Assembly: GCF_001887355.1 (NCBI RefSeq)
Contig: NZ_MPIN01000003.1
Span: 569,238-633,237 of the forward strand
DNA from: Cystobacter ferrugineus
Lineage (GTDB): Bacteria > Myxococcota > Myxococcia > Myxococcales > Myxococcaceae
Direction: 5' to 3'
Length of the DNA: 64,000 nt
Part shown: positions 1 through 8,500 of the stretch, piece after piece
How the letters are laid out: the number at the start of each line of letters is the position of its first letter
How positions within the stretch are numbered: the stretch's first letter is position 1
Made by a program: the position numbers and the translations under genes
Notes under the pieces: generated by a model
The model's input: only the letters and a program-made list of their open reading frames with translations
Databases searched by the model: none
Told to the model about the DNA's origin: nothing

Positions 1-1
1 G

Positions 2-655
2 TTGCGCTCGCTGCCGAGCTTCCGGCTCGCTCAGGTGCAGCTCGCAGGGCAGGGGGCACCGAAGTGGGTGGTGGTGCGGTTGGAACAGGTCAAGGAGGTG
101 GCCGCCTCTGCAGAGGGGGCCCTGGCGATCACGGTGGGGCCCGAAGGGGCCCTCGCCGGAGCGATGATGAGTCGCAACAGCGCGGCGAGTGCCAGCACGA
201 GCGGGACGCCTGCCAACGAAGTGTACCGGCACCGCGGTGGTAATAGGCAGGTAGAGAGAAACGGCGAGCGGTGGCACCTGCCACGGGGAGTGTCCGTCAA
301 TGACATTCCGGCCTCGGATCCCTTGGGGGACCAACTCCAGGCGGCGGCGCGGCGGCTGGCGGCGCGCTGGGGACCGCAGTACTACACGCCGAAGGTGGAA
401 AGAGCCATAGAACGAATGCTCCAGAGGGGGCTCGTGCACCGCGCGAACCTGCTGGAGCGCCAAGCTCGAGGGCGGTGGGTGGAAGAGGAGCTCAAGCTGC
501 TCTTCCCTCAGCTGGACTGGAGAGCGAGGGGCGTCGATGTGGTAGGGCCAACGGGGCAAAAGTACCACTATGAGATCCTGTCCGGGACCGAATCGAACTT
601 CGAGCTTCACGGACGGCGGATGGCGAGCACCTTCTTTCGTATGATCCTCTTCTGA
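2..655 (+). CDS. C-terminal part of a toxin-like protein (5' truncated by window edge)
   Basis: The reading frame is open from the window edge, so the true start lies outside. The visible 217 residues have a small-residue-rich stretch (about 25-70) and then a charged, helical C-terminal half. The last 50 residues carry a D-V-V-G-P-T-G then Y-H-Y-E-I-L pattern followed by H-G-R-R and F-F-R-M. This resembles the compact beta-strand core of restriction-endonuclease-like toxin tips, but the usual E-x-K lysine is not present, so catalysis is uncertain. The next gene starts 8 bases after the stop, as expected for a toxin-immunity pair of the myxobacterial SitA/SitI or polymorphic-toxin kind. The family resemblance is from memory of myxobacterial proteins; the toxin role is inference. 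Confidence 0.5.
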   Translation: MRSLPSFRLAQVQLAGQGAPKWVVVRLEQVKEVAASAEGALAITVGPEGALAGAMMSRNSAASASTSGTPANEVYRHRGGNRQVERNGERWHLPRGVSVNDIPASDPLGDQLQAAARRLAARWGPQYYTPKVERAIERMLQRGLVHRANLLERQARGRWVEEELKLLFPQLDWRARGVDVVGPTGQKYHYEILSGTESNFELHGRRMASTFFRMILF

Positions 656-662
656 GGTACGC

Positions 663-1280
663 GTGAGCCGGAATATCCATTACGAGAACCGCGAGATTCA
701 GGGCGAGCGGCTGGAACTGACCGACAAGGAGGCCAGCTACTGGCTCGGGCCCAACCTCACGCTGCGGGGCTGTACGGTCGTTATCGGCGTTAGCCGACGG
801 CAATTCGTCCCCATGTGGGGGTCGCTTATCGACTGCACCATTGAGGCAAAGCGCCAGGTCGAGGACCTGTGGTGGACGCGCATGCGGTTTGAGGGCTGCC
901 GGTTCAAAGGGCGGTATTCAGGCGTTGGGTTCGGTCAGCGAGTCGGAGTCGACACCTGGTGGGAGCACGGCGGGATAGCGAATTGTGACTTCTCCGAGGC
1001 TCGGCTGGACCTGTGCAGTTTCCATGGTTGCGACATGCGGACAATTCAGCTCCCGAAGTGGCCGTGCTTCACCATCCTGGATCCGCTCAAGCACGGACCG
1101 GAGCTATTGAGCGTGCCCTGGCCGGGCGACTTCTTCCCGGTCACCCTCCAGGGGCCGAGCAAAGAGCGGCCTGATAGAGCGGCGCTGAGCTTTTACGCGC
1201 CTGCGGAAGCGAAGCGCTCTGGCGTATCGCTGGAGGAGCTCAAGGCGGCTGTGGAACGGTTCGACTTCATCGTGCGGTGA
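663..1280 (+). CDS. putative immunity protein with degenerate pentapeptide-like repeats
   Basis: This is a GTG-started 205-aa soluble protein with no signal peptide or membrane segment. Residues about 25-145 show loose five-residue periodicity with recurring C/L-x-x-C/F pairs (for example A-N-C-D-F-S-E-A-R-L-D-L-C-S-F), suggesting a short right-handed quadrilateral beta-helix of pentapeptide type. It begins 8 bases after the upstream toxin-like gene and is almost certainly co-transcribed and translationally coupled. By position it is the best candidate for the cognate immunity protein; this is inference from gene order. The family is not otherwise recognised. Confidence 0.6.
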   Translation: MSRNIHYENREIQGERLELTDKEASYWLGPNLTLRGCTVVIGVSRRQFVPMWGSLIDCTIEAKRQVEDLWWTRMRFEGCRFKGRYSGVGFGQRVGVDTWWEHGGIANCDFSEARLDLCSFHGCDMRTIQLPKWPCFTILDPLKHGPELLSVPWPGDFFPVTLQGPSKERPDRAALSFYAPAEAKRSGVSLEELKAAVERFDFIVR

Positions 1281-1400
1281 GCAACGATGACTACTCGAGG
1301 CCGCCTCACTGCGCTGGTCGCGCCGTCCGAGCAGAAGAAGGCCCGGACCCCCTCCTCCTCGCGGACCGACAACGCCCGAACTGAGGACGATGAGTAAAGC

Positions 1401-1964
1401 ATGCACAGGTACTTCGCGCTGGAGGACGACATGCGCATCGAGGGACGCTGGCACCTACGCCATCCTCTCGATGAGCAGGGTCAGAAAATCAACCCCTGGC
1501 GGTTCACCAAGAGCCAATGGCTCGAGCCCCAGGGAACCATCCGGTTCCCCGTGAAGCCTGATGGGCTGACGCTGGACTTCACCGTGGACGCCTTCGGCAC
1601 CCCCGTGGCCCACGGCCGCATGGTCCAGCTCTTCGAGCGCCTGGGCATCCGAGAGGTGCAATTCCTCCCCGCACGAATCGAGGGCCACATGGGACCCTTC
1701 TTCATCCTCAACACACTGCGCACCATCCGTTGCATCGACGACACCCGATGCGAGGAAGTGCAGTACTGGCAGCCAGAGGATGGTCAGCCCGAGAAGGTGG
1801 GCAGGTATCGGGTCGTCGCGGGCATGCGCATCGACCCGTTGAAAGTGGGGGATGCGCGCATCTTCCGCACGTGGGGCTTCTCCCTGGGCCTCATCATCTC
1901 CGAGGACCTCAAGCAGGCCATGGAGGCGGAGGGCCTCACCGGCACGCGCTTCGTCGAGGTGTGA
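1401..1964 (+). CDS. Imm11-family (DUF1629) immunity protein
   Basis: This 187-aa cytoplasmic protein has the signature of the Imm11/DUF1629 family. There is an N-terminal D-G-L-T-L-D-F-type segment, a central F-F-I-L-N block followed by C-I-D (about residues 98-113), and a C-terminal block with R-I-F-R near residue 155, I-S-E-D-L-K around 167-172 and a final T-G-T-R-F. In myxobacteria such proteins usually sit directly beside a polymorphic toxin (often an AHH nuclease) or a SitA lipoprotein toxin. Here no cognate toxin is visible between this gene and its neighbours, so it may be an orphan immunity gene retained against toxins of relatives. Start is the ATG at 1401; in-frame ATG codons further in are possible. 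Confidence 0.75.
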   Translation: MHRYFALEDDMRIEGRWHLRHPLDEQGQKINPWRFTKSQWLEPQGTIRFPVKPDGLTLDFTVDAFGTPVAHGRMVQLFERLGIREVQFLPARIEGHMGPFFILNTLRTIRCIDDTRCEEVQYWQPEDGQPEKVGRYRVVAGMRIDPLKVGDARIFRTWGFSLGLIISEDLKQAMEAEGLTGTRFVEV

Positions 1965-2073
1965 GGCGTCTGGCCGAGCGTTGTGGTCTGGAGAAGCCGT
2001 CTTCATGACCATTCAGGTCTATACAGCGGCCCAACATTCGGAGTAGGAAGCCGGAGTGACGGGAGGCAGGAGC

Positions 2074-2814
2074 ATGAGCGATACCTTGAAGTGGAAGGGC
2101 GGCCGGGTTGGGCCATATGAGATTGGCGGGCGCTACCAGGACATCCCCGACGATGTGGGCGAGGTTTATGAGGCGCGCCATGTCGAGACGGGCGCGCCTG
2201 CGCTGGCACTCCGGCCGGCTCCGGGTGCGGACTGGCGCCTGCGCTGTGCGTGGGAAGTGCTGACCACACATGTGCTCCAGCCGGACCTGCTCATCGTGCA
2301 GCCTCAGTGGAGAATGGGGGAGCGGGCTCCGAGCTTTCACGAGCTGTCCCTGGCCTACATCCACATCGCGGGCACCCTGGCCCTCCTGGATGAGCGACAG
2401 GGGGGCCGACCCCCCTTCTTGGGCGAGCCCCGGACGCGTCCCCGCTCACGTCGACGGGCGGTGCGTTGGGGTCTCGCGAGCGCGGGTGTGGCCTTGGCGG
2501 CGGGACTCGTGCTCCTGCTCTGGCCTCGTGCTCCCGACCCGCTGGAGACAGGTGCCACGCCTGGCGAGTCCTTGCTCTTCTCCAATGGGCAAGACCTCTC
2601 CGCTAACGCCATCGCCTATCCCATGCCGGAAACGCCCTTCAAGGAACAGCGCAAACCTCCTTGCATGCCTGAGTTGGAGGTGGAGGTTCGAGGGGGGTGC
2701 TGGATCCTCCACACGAAGACCGCGCCCTGTCCTCGCAGCTCGGCTGAGTATCAGGGCAAGTGCTACGTGCCCGTGAAGAAGCCTGATCCGGTGCCCAGGT
2801 CCATTCAACCCTGA
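2074..2814 (+). CDS. kinase-derived single-pass membrane protein with Cys-rich tail
   Basis: The ATG at 2074 follows GGGAGGCAGGAGC and is preferred to the in-frame GTG at 2056. The first about 110 residues look like a decayed N-lobe of a Hanks-type kinase: a glycine-poor loop region near V-G-P-Y-E-I and the string G-E-V-Y-E-A-R, then a P-A-L-A-L-R-P strand in place of the ATP-binding A-x-K. There is no HRD or DFG motif. A basic run (R-P-R-S-R-R-R) precedes one membrane segment at about residues 135-154, leaving an outer tail of about 95 residues with five cysteines. Short kinase-like membrane proteins of this kind are frequent in myxobacteria beside accessory clusters. No catalytic activity is expected; the function is unknown. 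Confidence 0.6.
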   Translation: MSDTLKWKGGRVGPYEIGGRYQDIPDDVGEVYEARHVETGAPALALRPAPGADWRLRCAWEVLTTHVLQPDLLIVQPQWRMGERAPSFHELSLAYIHIAGTLALLDERQGGRPPFLGEPRTRPRSRRRAVRWGLASAGVALAAGLVLLLWPRAPDPLETGATPGESLLFSNGQDLSANAIAYPMPETPFKEQRKPPCMPELEVEVRGGCWILHTKTAPCPRSSAEYQGKCYVPVKKPDPVPRSIQP

Positions 2815-3243
2815 TACCCCGCCTCCCCAAGTCCGCCGAGGCGTCCGCGATGGCCGGTCGCCGGGCTCGCGGCGAAGCACCATGGAATCAACGAGGCGCT
2901 CTCGTGGTTGGCGGCCCGTCGAGCGGCGGGGCTGGAGATGCGAGACACTCCGGGGGAGGTGTCCGATAAGAGGCGCCCCCAGCGGGACTGTTCGTTGTCC
3001 ACGTCCCGGCTCAATGAGAAAGCAGGGTCCTCACTCCGCTGACGAATGCGCGGGCCCTCCCTGCTCGTCACGCTCCTCTCCTCCGCTCCTGCTTGGGGGA
3101 GAATCGCGATCAATCTGGGCACTTCGATATCAAGGGACAGCCCTCGCCTGTCCCGCCTGTTGCCCAGAGTCCCCTCCAGCCTTGGAGACATTTTGGAGAC
3201 AGAATCGGGGACACAGTACTCAAGGTAGCTCGCTTCGGATGCA
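2815..3243. other. intergenic region without a recognisable gene
   Basis: There are 429 bases between the kinase-like protein and the minus-strand nuclease-fold gene. No frame has convincing codon bias or a good ribosome binding site. The base composition falls toward the right, into the low-GC patch. The right end contains the short GGAGACA repeats listed separately. It could be a scar of past insertion. Confidence 0.5.
3184..3213. repeat. three GG(A/G)GACA units at 11-12 bp spacing
   Basis: GGAGACA occurs at 3184 and 3195, and GGGGACA at 3207, in a short stretch at the edge of the low-GC patch. From memory, similar GGGGACAGAAT-type strings occur beside REP-associated (RAYT) transposase genes in other bacteria. 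No transposase is present here, so this would be a remnant at best. Confidence 0.35.
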
Positions 3244-4920
3244 TCAGCGCTGTAAATGCCTACGAGCCTCAAATTGGGCCAGTGCGCTCTGCTTCTGGCG
3301 CTCAAAGACACTGACAAGATGCGAATTCTTAACACCTTTGAAGTAGCTCGGATACTGGTGGAGGAAGAAGCTTTTGAAACCGGCCCCCCGCCAGACGTCC
3401 AAGTCCTGCTTCTTGGCAAGGATGTGCAACAGTTTGAGACCACGGCCAAGCCCGGCCTCAAGGACTTCCAGATCCGCCACGTTCAGCAGTTGGAGGGGGC
3501 GCGTCTCTGGTCCCAGAAGAAGGCTGCGGCGCGAGAGTTCCTCGGTGATGAAGTGGTGGGTGAGCGGCTCCATGATGAGGTTCTCCAGTGTCACAACAAT
3601 GGGGAAGAACCGGGTCACTTGGGCAGGCTCGACTCCGTCTATGACGAGGTCGCCGGCCTTGAAGGCTCGAATCGTTGAGTCGAGTTGCTTGGCGGAGTCG
3701 AAGAAGAGTTCCTCGTACTTTTGCTCAAGGCGCTCGTGCACGCCCATTCGCGCTTGAATGTCGAGTTGCTTGCCCTTGATCTCGAAAAGGACGAGTGCGT
3801 CCCCGCTCGCCCATGCCGCGTCGCAACAACGAAACCGTTGGTTTGACATAAGCCCCGTGTAAAAGCCGTTCCCGGGCGGGAAGCACCGTTGGAGGATTCT
3901 GTCCACATAGCGTTCGAACACTGCGCCACGGAATCTGAGGTAGCGGGTTCGCTCCGCATCAGTCGTCTTGTCCCGGCTGAGGAACAGGTAGTGAACGCCG
4001 TCGATGAGTTTCTTGAAGAGAAGTTCTTGCGAAAGGCAGATGTCCTTGCCCTCGTGGTGGACGAACGGGAATTCGGCAAACTCTGCAAGATCGTAGGGCC
4101 GTGCGCGCTCCAGCATGAACCCATTACCCTGAATAAGGGTCGCGAGTTCTGGGATGGTCGCACGTAGGTGGCGGGCCAAACGTGCGGCTTCATCCGGTGT
4201 GATGATAGGCGCCGCCTCTTTGTCGTCTACCAAGTCTCCCCTTACGTTGAAGAACGATTCGACGTTGAACGGATGTGCGAACTCAGTAACTGGCACAGCT
4301 TGGAGGTGCCCGTAGAGGGCGAGGAGCAGAAACCACAGGAGATTGGGCTCTAAATCCATGATGCGTCTGAGTTCACCTGGGAAATTAACGTAATCTGGGT
4401 GATCTTGAAGTTCCTCCCAGTTAGTTAGGTACAACTCGACACTACGAGCCAAGCCATGAGTCGGCACGTCCGTGCGGTGGAAGAGGCTGCTCGCCGTGAT
4501 CATGGTGGCGGCATGCTCCAGCGTGTTGGGCTGGCTGCTACCGGCCAGATCGGAAATCATGAGCAGCGCCTCAGCGAGTGGGCGCAGGCTTTCGCACGGC
4601 GTCGAGAAGTCTGATGACTGGTGCGTGAGCGCCACCTTCGCCAGCAGCAACGTCTGCGCAGGATGGAAGAGCGTTAGCTCGGCCTCCTCCATCTTAGGAG
4701 TGTTGGCGAAGCGGACAAGGCGTCCCCAGATTTCCGCGCCATCAGGGGCGAAGAGTTCAATACAGAGCTGGGCCTGCGACTGCACATCGGCGGATTTGCT
4801 GAGCGCCGCATTGATGTGGCCCACGTGCAGCAGGAGCTGGCTGATGGGGTACTGACGTATGCGCTCCAGTACGGATTCCCATGTGGGCGCGATCCCGAAC
4901 AGACTCTTCCACCCTGGCAC
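3244..4920 (-). CDS. PD-(D/E)XK nuclease-fold protein, function unknown
   Basis: This 558-aa protein has no signal peptide or clear membrane segment. Residues about 325-385 contain a PD-(D/E)XK-like core: an acidic helix G-A-V-F-E336-R-Y-V-D, then C-C-D367-A-A-W, twelve residues, and F-E380-I-K382-G-K. The long N-terminal (1-320) and C-terminal (420-558) parts are mostly helical and I do not recognise them. GTG at 4920 is the first usable start after an in-frame stop near 5050, with AGGGA about 12 bases upstream. The gene is clearly less GC-rich than its surroundings, a sign of transfer, and stands alone. Such proteins can be defence nucleases, restriction subunits or recombination enzymes. 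Nuclease fold is likely; activity and role are inference. Confidence 0.7.
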   Translation of the reverse strand: MPGWKSLFGIAPTWESVLERIRQYPISQLLLHVGHINAALSKSADVQSQAQLCIELFAPDGAEIWGRLVRFANTPKMEEAELTLFHPAQTLLLAKVALTHQSSDFSTPCESLRPLAEALLMISDLAGSSQPNTLEHAATMITASSLFHRTDVPTHGLARSVELYLTNWEELQDHPDYVNFPGELRRIMDLEPNLLWFLLLALYGHLQAVPVTEFAHPFNVESFFNVRGDLVDDKEAAPIITPDEAARLARHLRATIPELATLIQGNGFMLERARPYDLAEFAEFPFVHHEGKDICLSQELLFKKLIDGVHYLFLSRDKTTDAERTRYLRFRGAVFERYVDRILQRCFPPGNGFYTGLMSNQRFRCCDAAWASGDALVLFEIKGKQLDIQARMGVHERLEQKYEELFFDSAKQLDSTIRAFKAGDLVIDGVEPAQVTRFFPIVVTLENLIMEPLTHHFITEELSRRSLLLGPETRPLQLLNVADLEVLEAGLGRGLKLLHILAKKQDLDVWRGAGFKSFFLHQYPSYFKGVKNSHLVSVFERQKQSALAQFEARRHLQR

Positions 4921-5030
4921 TACATTTATGTCCCTACGGGCAAACGCAGCGACTGGGTCGACAGGCGGGAGAGATGGTCGCCAAGTGGTAGATATGGAGA
5001 AACCTTTGTGGGCGCTGCCAACGCCTTTAA

Positions 5031-5255
5031 CTAGGCACTTCGATTATAAGCCCCGAGCGTGAACAGGGGCCCCCCGCTCGCCAGCGCCTCGAGCGACTCA
5101 TGCGCCTGCACCATCGCCCGGATCCGATGGGCCGCCTGCGAATCACTCCCGAAGAGGTTGGTGAGCTGCTCGCTCTGGTGGGGGACTCGAGAAGGAGGTG
5201 GGCCGCCGGGAGAGCCCGTCCGGCCGTACTCGCTGGCTCGCCCCCTCCGCTCCAT
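5031..5255 (-). pseudogene. possible C-terminal gene fragment
   Basis: This is a 74-codon minus-strand frame. Its last about 45 residues (from Q-S-E-Q-L-T-N-L-F-G on) look like real helical protein, whereas the first 25 are proline/arginine-rich and look like random GC-rich translation. It has no plausible ribosome binding site. It is best read as the degraded 3' end of a lost gene ending just upstream of the nuclease-fold gene. I do not recognise the family. Confidence 0.3.
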
Positions 5256-5550
5256 CCCCCTCCCTCAACAGGGCCCCCATCCCGCCTATACGCCCCTGTT
5301 CAGCCCGCTGTAGCACCCGATGCTGGCGGCAATGACGGCCACCGCGGAGAGCAGCCTGCCAAGGCAGTGTTGAGTGAGCCACAAACCAGGGATGTTCAGG
5401 TAAGCAGTTTATTCTTGGATGACTCCGGAAGAACTGCCACCCTGAGCCGAGAAAGCGCGCACCGGAGGCTCGCGCACGTTCGAGCCCTGAGGAAAGCACC
5501 GGTGCGAGCCGTCTCGGCCACGCCCTCGTGAAGGGAAGGAAGCTCGAACA
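5256..5550. other. leader region of the GH31 gene
   Basis: There are about 295 bases upstream of the glycoside hydrolase start. A purine-rich GAAGGGAAGGAAGC tract just before the ATG at 5551 is the likely ribosome binding site. The 5440-5530 part has several short self-complementary GC stretches (CACCGG/CCGGTG, GCTCG/CGAGC), but I could not fit them to any riboswitch or RNA thermometer I know. Confidence 0.4.
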
Positions 5551-8500
5551 ATGAGCAGGACTCTTTCGATGCAAAGTCGCGCTGTACTCAGGAGAGGAGG
5601 GGGCCGCGCGCGTACGTTCGCGCTGCTCGCGGCGATCGCGTCAGCCTCGGCGGCTTGCACCGCGCCCGCGACGCCCCCGGACGACCCACAACCCCCGGAT
5701 GCTCCACAGCAGCCTCCGGACGCCCCACAGTCCCCGGTCACCAATACGGCTGTCATCTCGGGCAAGGCCCGCTTCGAGGTGCTCAGCCCCACGCTCATCC
5801 GCACGGAGTACGCGGGTGACGCCCGCTTCCTCGACGCCCCGACCTTCAACGCCATCGGGCGGGGCGGCTTCGGCAAGACGAGCTTCACGACGCGGACCGA
5901 GGACGGCTGGCTCGTCATCGACACCGGCGCGCTGACGCTGCGCTACAAGGTGGGCTCCGGCCAGTTCACCGCCGAGAACCTCGTCGTCAGGCTGAAGGCC
6001 GGCGCGCAGGACGTCGAGGCGCGCCCCTGGGCGAGCCGGGTCATCCCGACTTGCGCGCTCGGCGTGCTCTGCGAGGCAGAGGGCCTCGTGCTCGAAGGCA
6101 TCAGCGAGGCGCGCGACCACACCGGCTTCACCGGCACCGGCTTCGCCGCGGGCTTCGAAGGGACCGGGACCCGCGTCACCTTCCAGGTCGCGCCCGCGGC
6201 GGGCGGCTCCTACGTCCTGGACCTGCGCTACGCGAACGGACTCGGCGACCCGCGCACGCTCACGCTCACGGTCGACGGCGGGTCGGCGCGCCAGTTCTCG
6301 CTGCCGCGCACCGGCAACTGGGACTCCTGGGGCCACCTGGCACTGCCCCTCGACCTGACCGCCGGGCCGCACGTGGTTGCCCTGACGCGCACCAAGTCGG
6401 ACACGGGCCAGCTCAACATCGACAGCCTCGCGTTGCTCAAGCCCGGCGACGCGTACCCGCAGGCGGCGAGGACCTGCGGTTTCGGAGCGCTCTGCGAGGC
6501 CGAGGCGCTCGCGCTCAGCGGCCAGATGCACCTGGCGATCGACCACCTCAACTACACCGGCAACGGGTTCGCCGCGGGCTTCGAGCGCGTGGGTGACTCG
6601 ATTGGCTTCGCCATCGACGCGCCCGCCGCCGGCGACTACGAGCTGACCGCCCGCTACGCCAACGGCTTCCCGTCGCAGGCCGGCGTGACGCTGAGGGTCG
6701 AGGGCGGTTCGAGCACCCCCGTCTCCATGCCGCCCACGGGCAGCTGGGACGCCTGGAAGCCCGTCACCGTGCCGGTGCACCTCGCGGCCGGCACGAACCA
6801 CGTCACGCTCGTGCGGCAGGCGACCGACGCCGGCAACGTCAACATCGACAGCCTGGCCATCGGCCCGGCTGGCACGGGCCTTCCCGCGCCTGGCGGCACG
6901 GCGGGTGGGGTCTGCGGCTTCGGCGGCATCTGTGAGGCGGAGTCCGCGGGCCTGTCCGGCGGCGCGAGGACCGCCAAGGACCACAACGGCTACAGCGGCA
7001 AGGGGTTCGCGGCGGGGCTCGACGTCACCGGCTCGCGGATGACCGTGCGCGCGGTCGGCGTTCCGGCGGCTGGCACGTACTCGCTGCAACTGCGCTACGC
7101 CCGCGGGCTGAAGACGCCGGGCGCGGTGACCGTGCAGGCAGGTACGGGCGCGGCCTCCACCCTCACGCTGCCGCCCACGAGCGACTGGGATAGCTGGCGC
7201 ACGGTGCGTACGAACGTCACCCTCCCCGGCGGCACCAGCGACGTGCGCCTGAGCTGCCCGCAGGCCGGCGGGTGCGCGGTCAACGTCGACACCGTGGCGC
7301 TGACGAGGACCGACGCGCCGCTGCTCGCGCCGCACGCCGCGCTCGGCGGCTACCGGCGTGGCCTCGACGCCTTCGACGGCGACAAGGGCAGCGCGATCCT
7401 CAACCCGGGGCTTCTCTACCAGGACGGCTGGTCGCTGCTGGACGACACCGCCTCGGCGGAGTACGACCCGGCGTCGCGCAAGCTCACTCCCCGCGCCGCG
7501 CACCCGGGCGGCTACCAGGACGGCTACGTCTTCGGCTACGGCCAGGACTACCCACGGGCCCTCGGCGACCTCGCGACGCTCACGGGTCCGTCGAAGCTGC
7601 TGCCGCGCTGGGCGTACGGCGTCTGGTTCTCCGAGTACCTCGACTTCACCGCGGCCGACTTCCAGGAGGATCTGCTCCCGACGTTCCGCAGGGAGGGCGT
7701 GCCCCTCGACGTCCTCGTCGTCGACACCAACTTCAAGGCCGGCAACTACTGGAACGGCTGGGAGATCGACACCAACAAGTTCCCCGACCCCGAGGGGTTC
7801 TTCGACTGGGCGCGCTCGCAGGGCCTGCACACGACCCTGAACATCCATCCCAGCATCCTGCGGACCGACCCGCGGTTCGCGGCCGCGCAGGCGACCGCGA
7901 AGGGCAAGCTCACCCGGCACACCAGCGGCTGCTCGGGCGAGGCCTCCGAGTGCTACACCTTCGACTTCGGCGATCCCGACCAGTTGAAGGCGTTCTTCGG
8001 CTTGCACGACACGATGATGCAGCAGGGCACCGATTTCTGGTGGCTCGACTGGTGCTGCGACGCCAGCGAGGCCAACATCGACGGCGTCACCGGCGACGCG
8101 TGGATCAACCAGCAGTACACCGACTACACGAACTCCAGCATCGGCCGCGGCTTCGCGTTCTCCCGCGCGTTCGGCTCGCTGCAGGCGGGCGGCTACAGCA
8201 ACCCGACCGCGGTGCCGACCGGGCCGTGGGCGGACAAGCGCACGACGCTGCCCTTCACCGGTGACACCACCTCGACGTGGGGGACCCTCGCGGCCGAGAT
8301 CGGCTTCACCTCCGGCGAGGGCGCCGCCACCGGCCTGTCGGCGATCAGCCACGACATCGGCGGGCACAACGGCGGCCTGTGGGATATCCCCGGCTCGGTC
8401 GTCGTCCACGGCCAGCGCACGGACAAGCTGCCCGACGACCTGTACGCCCGCTGGGTCCAGTTCGGCACCTTCCAGCCGATCGACCGCCTGCACAGCAACC

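Noticed and set aside
5440-5550. A possible riboswitch upstream of GH31
   Set aside because: Several short complementary stretches exist but no conserved core of any riboswitch class could be recognised.
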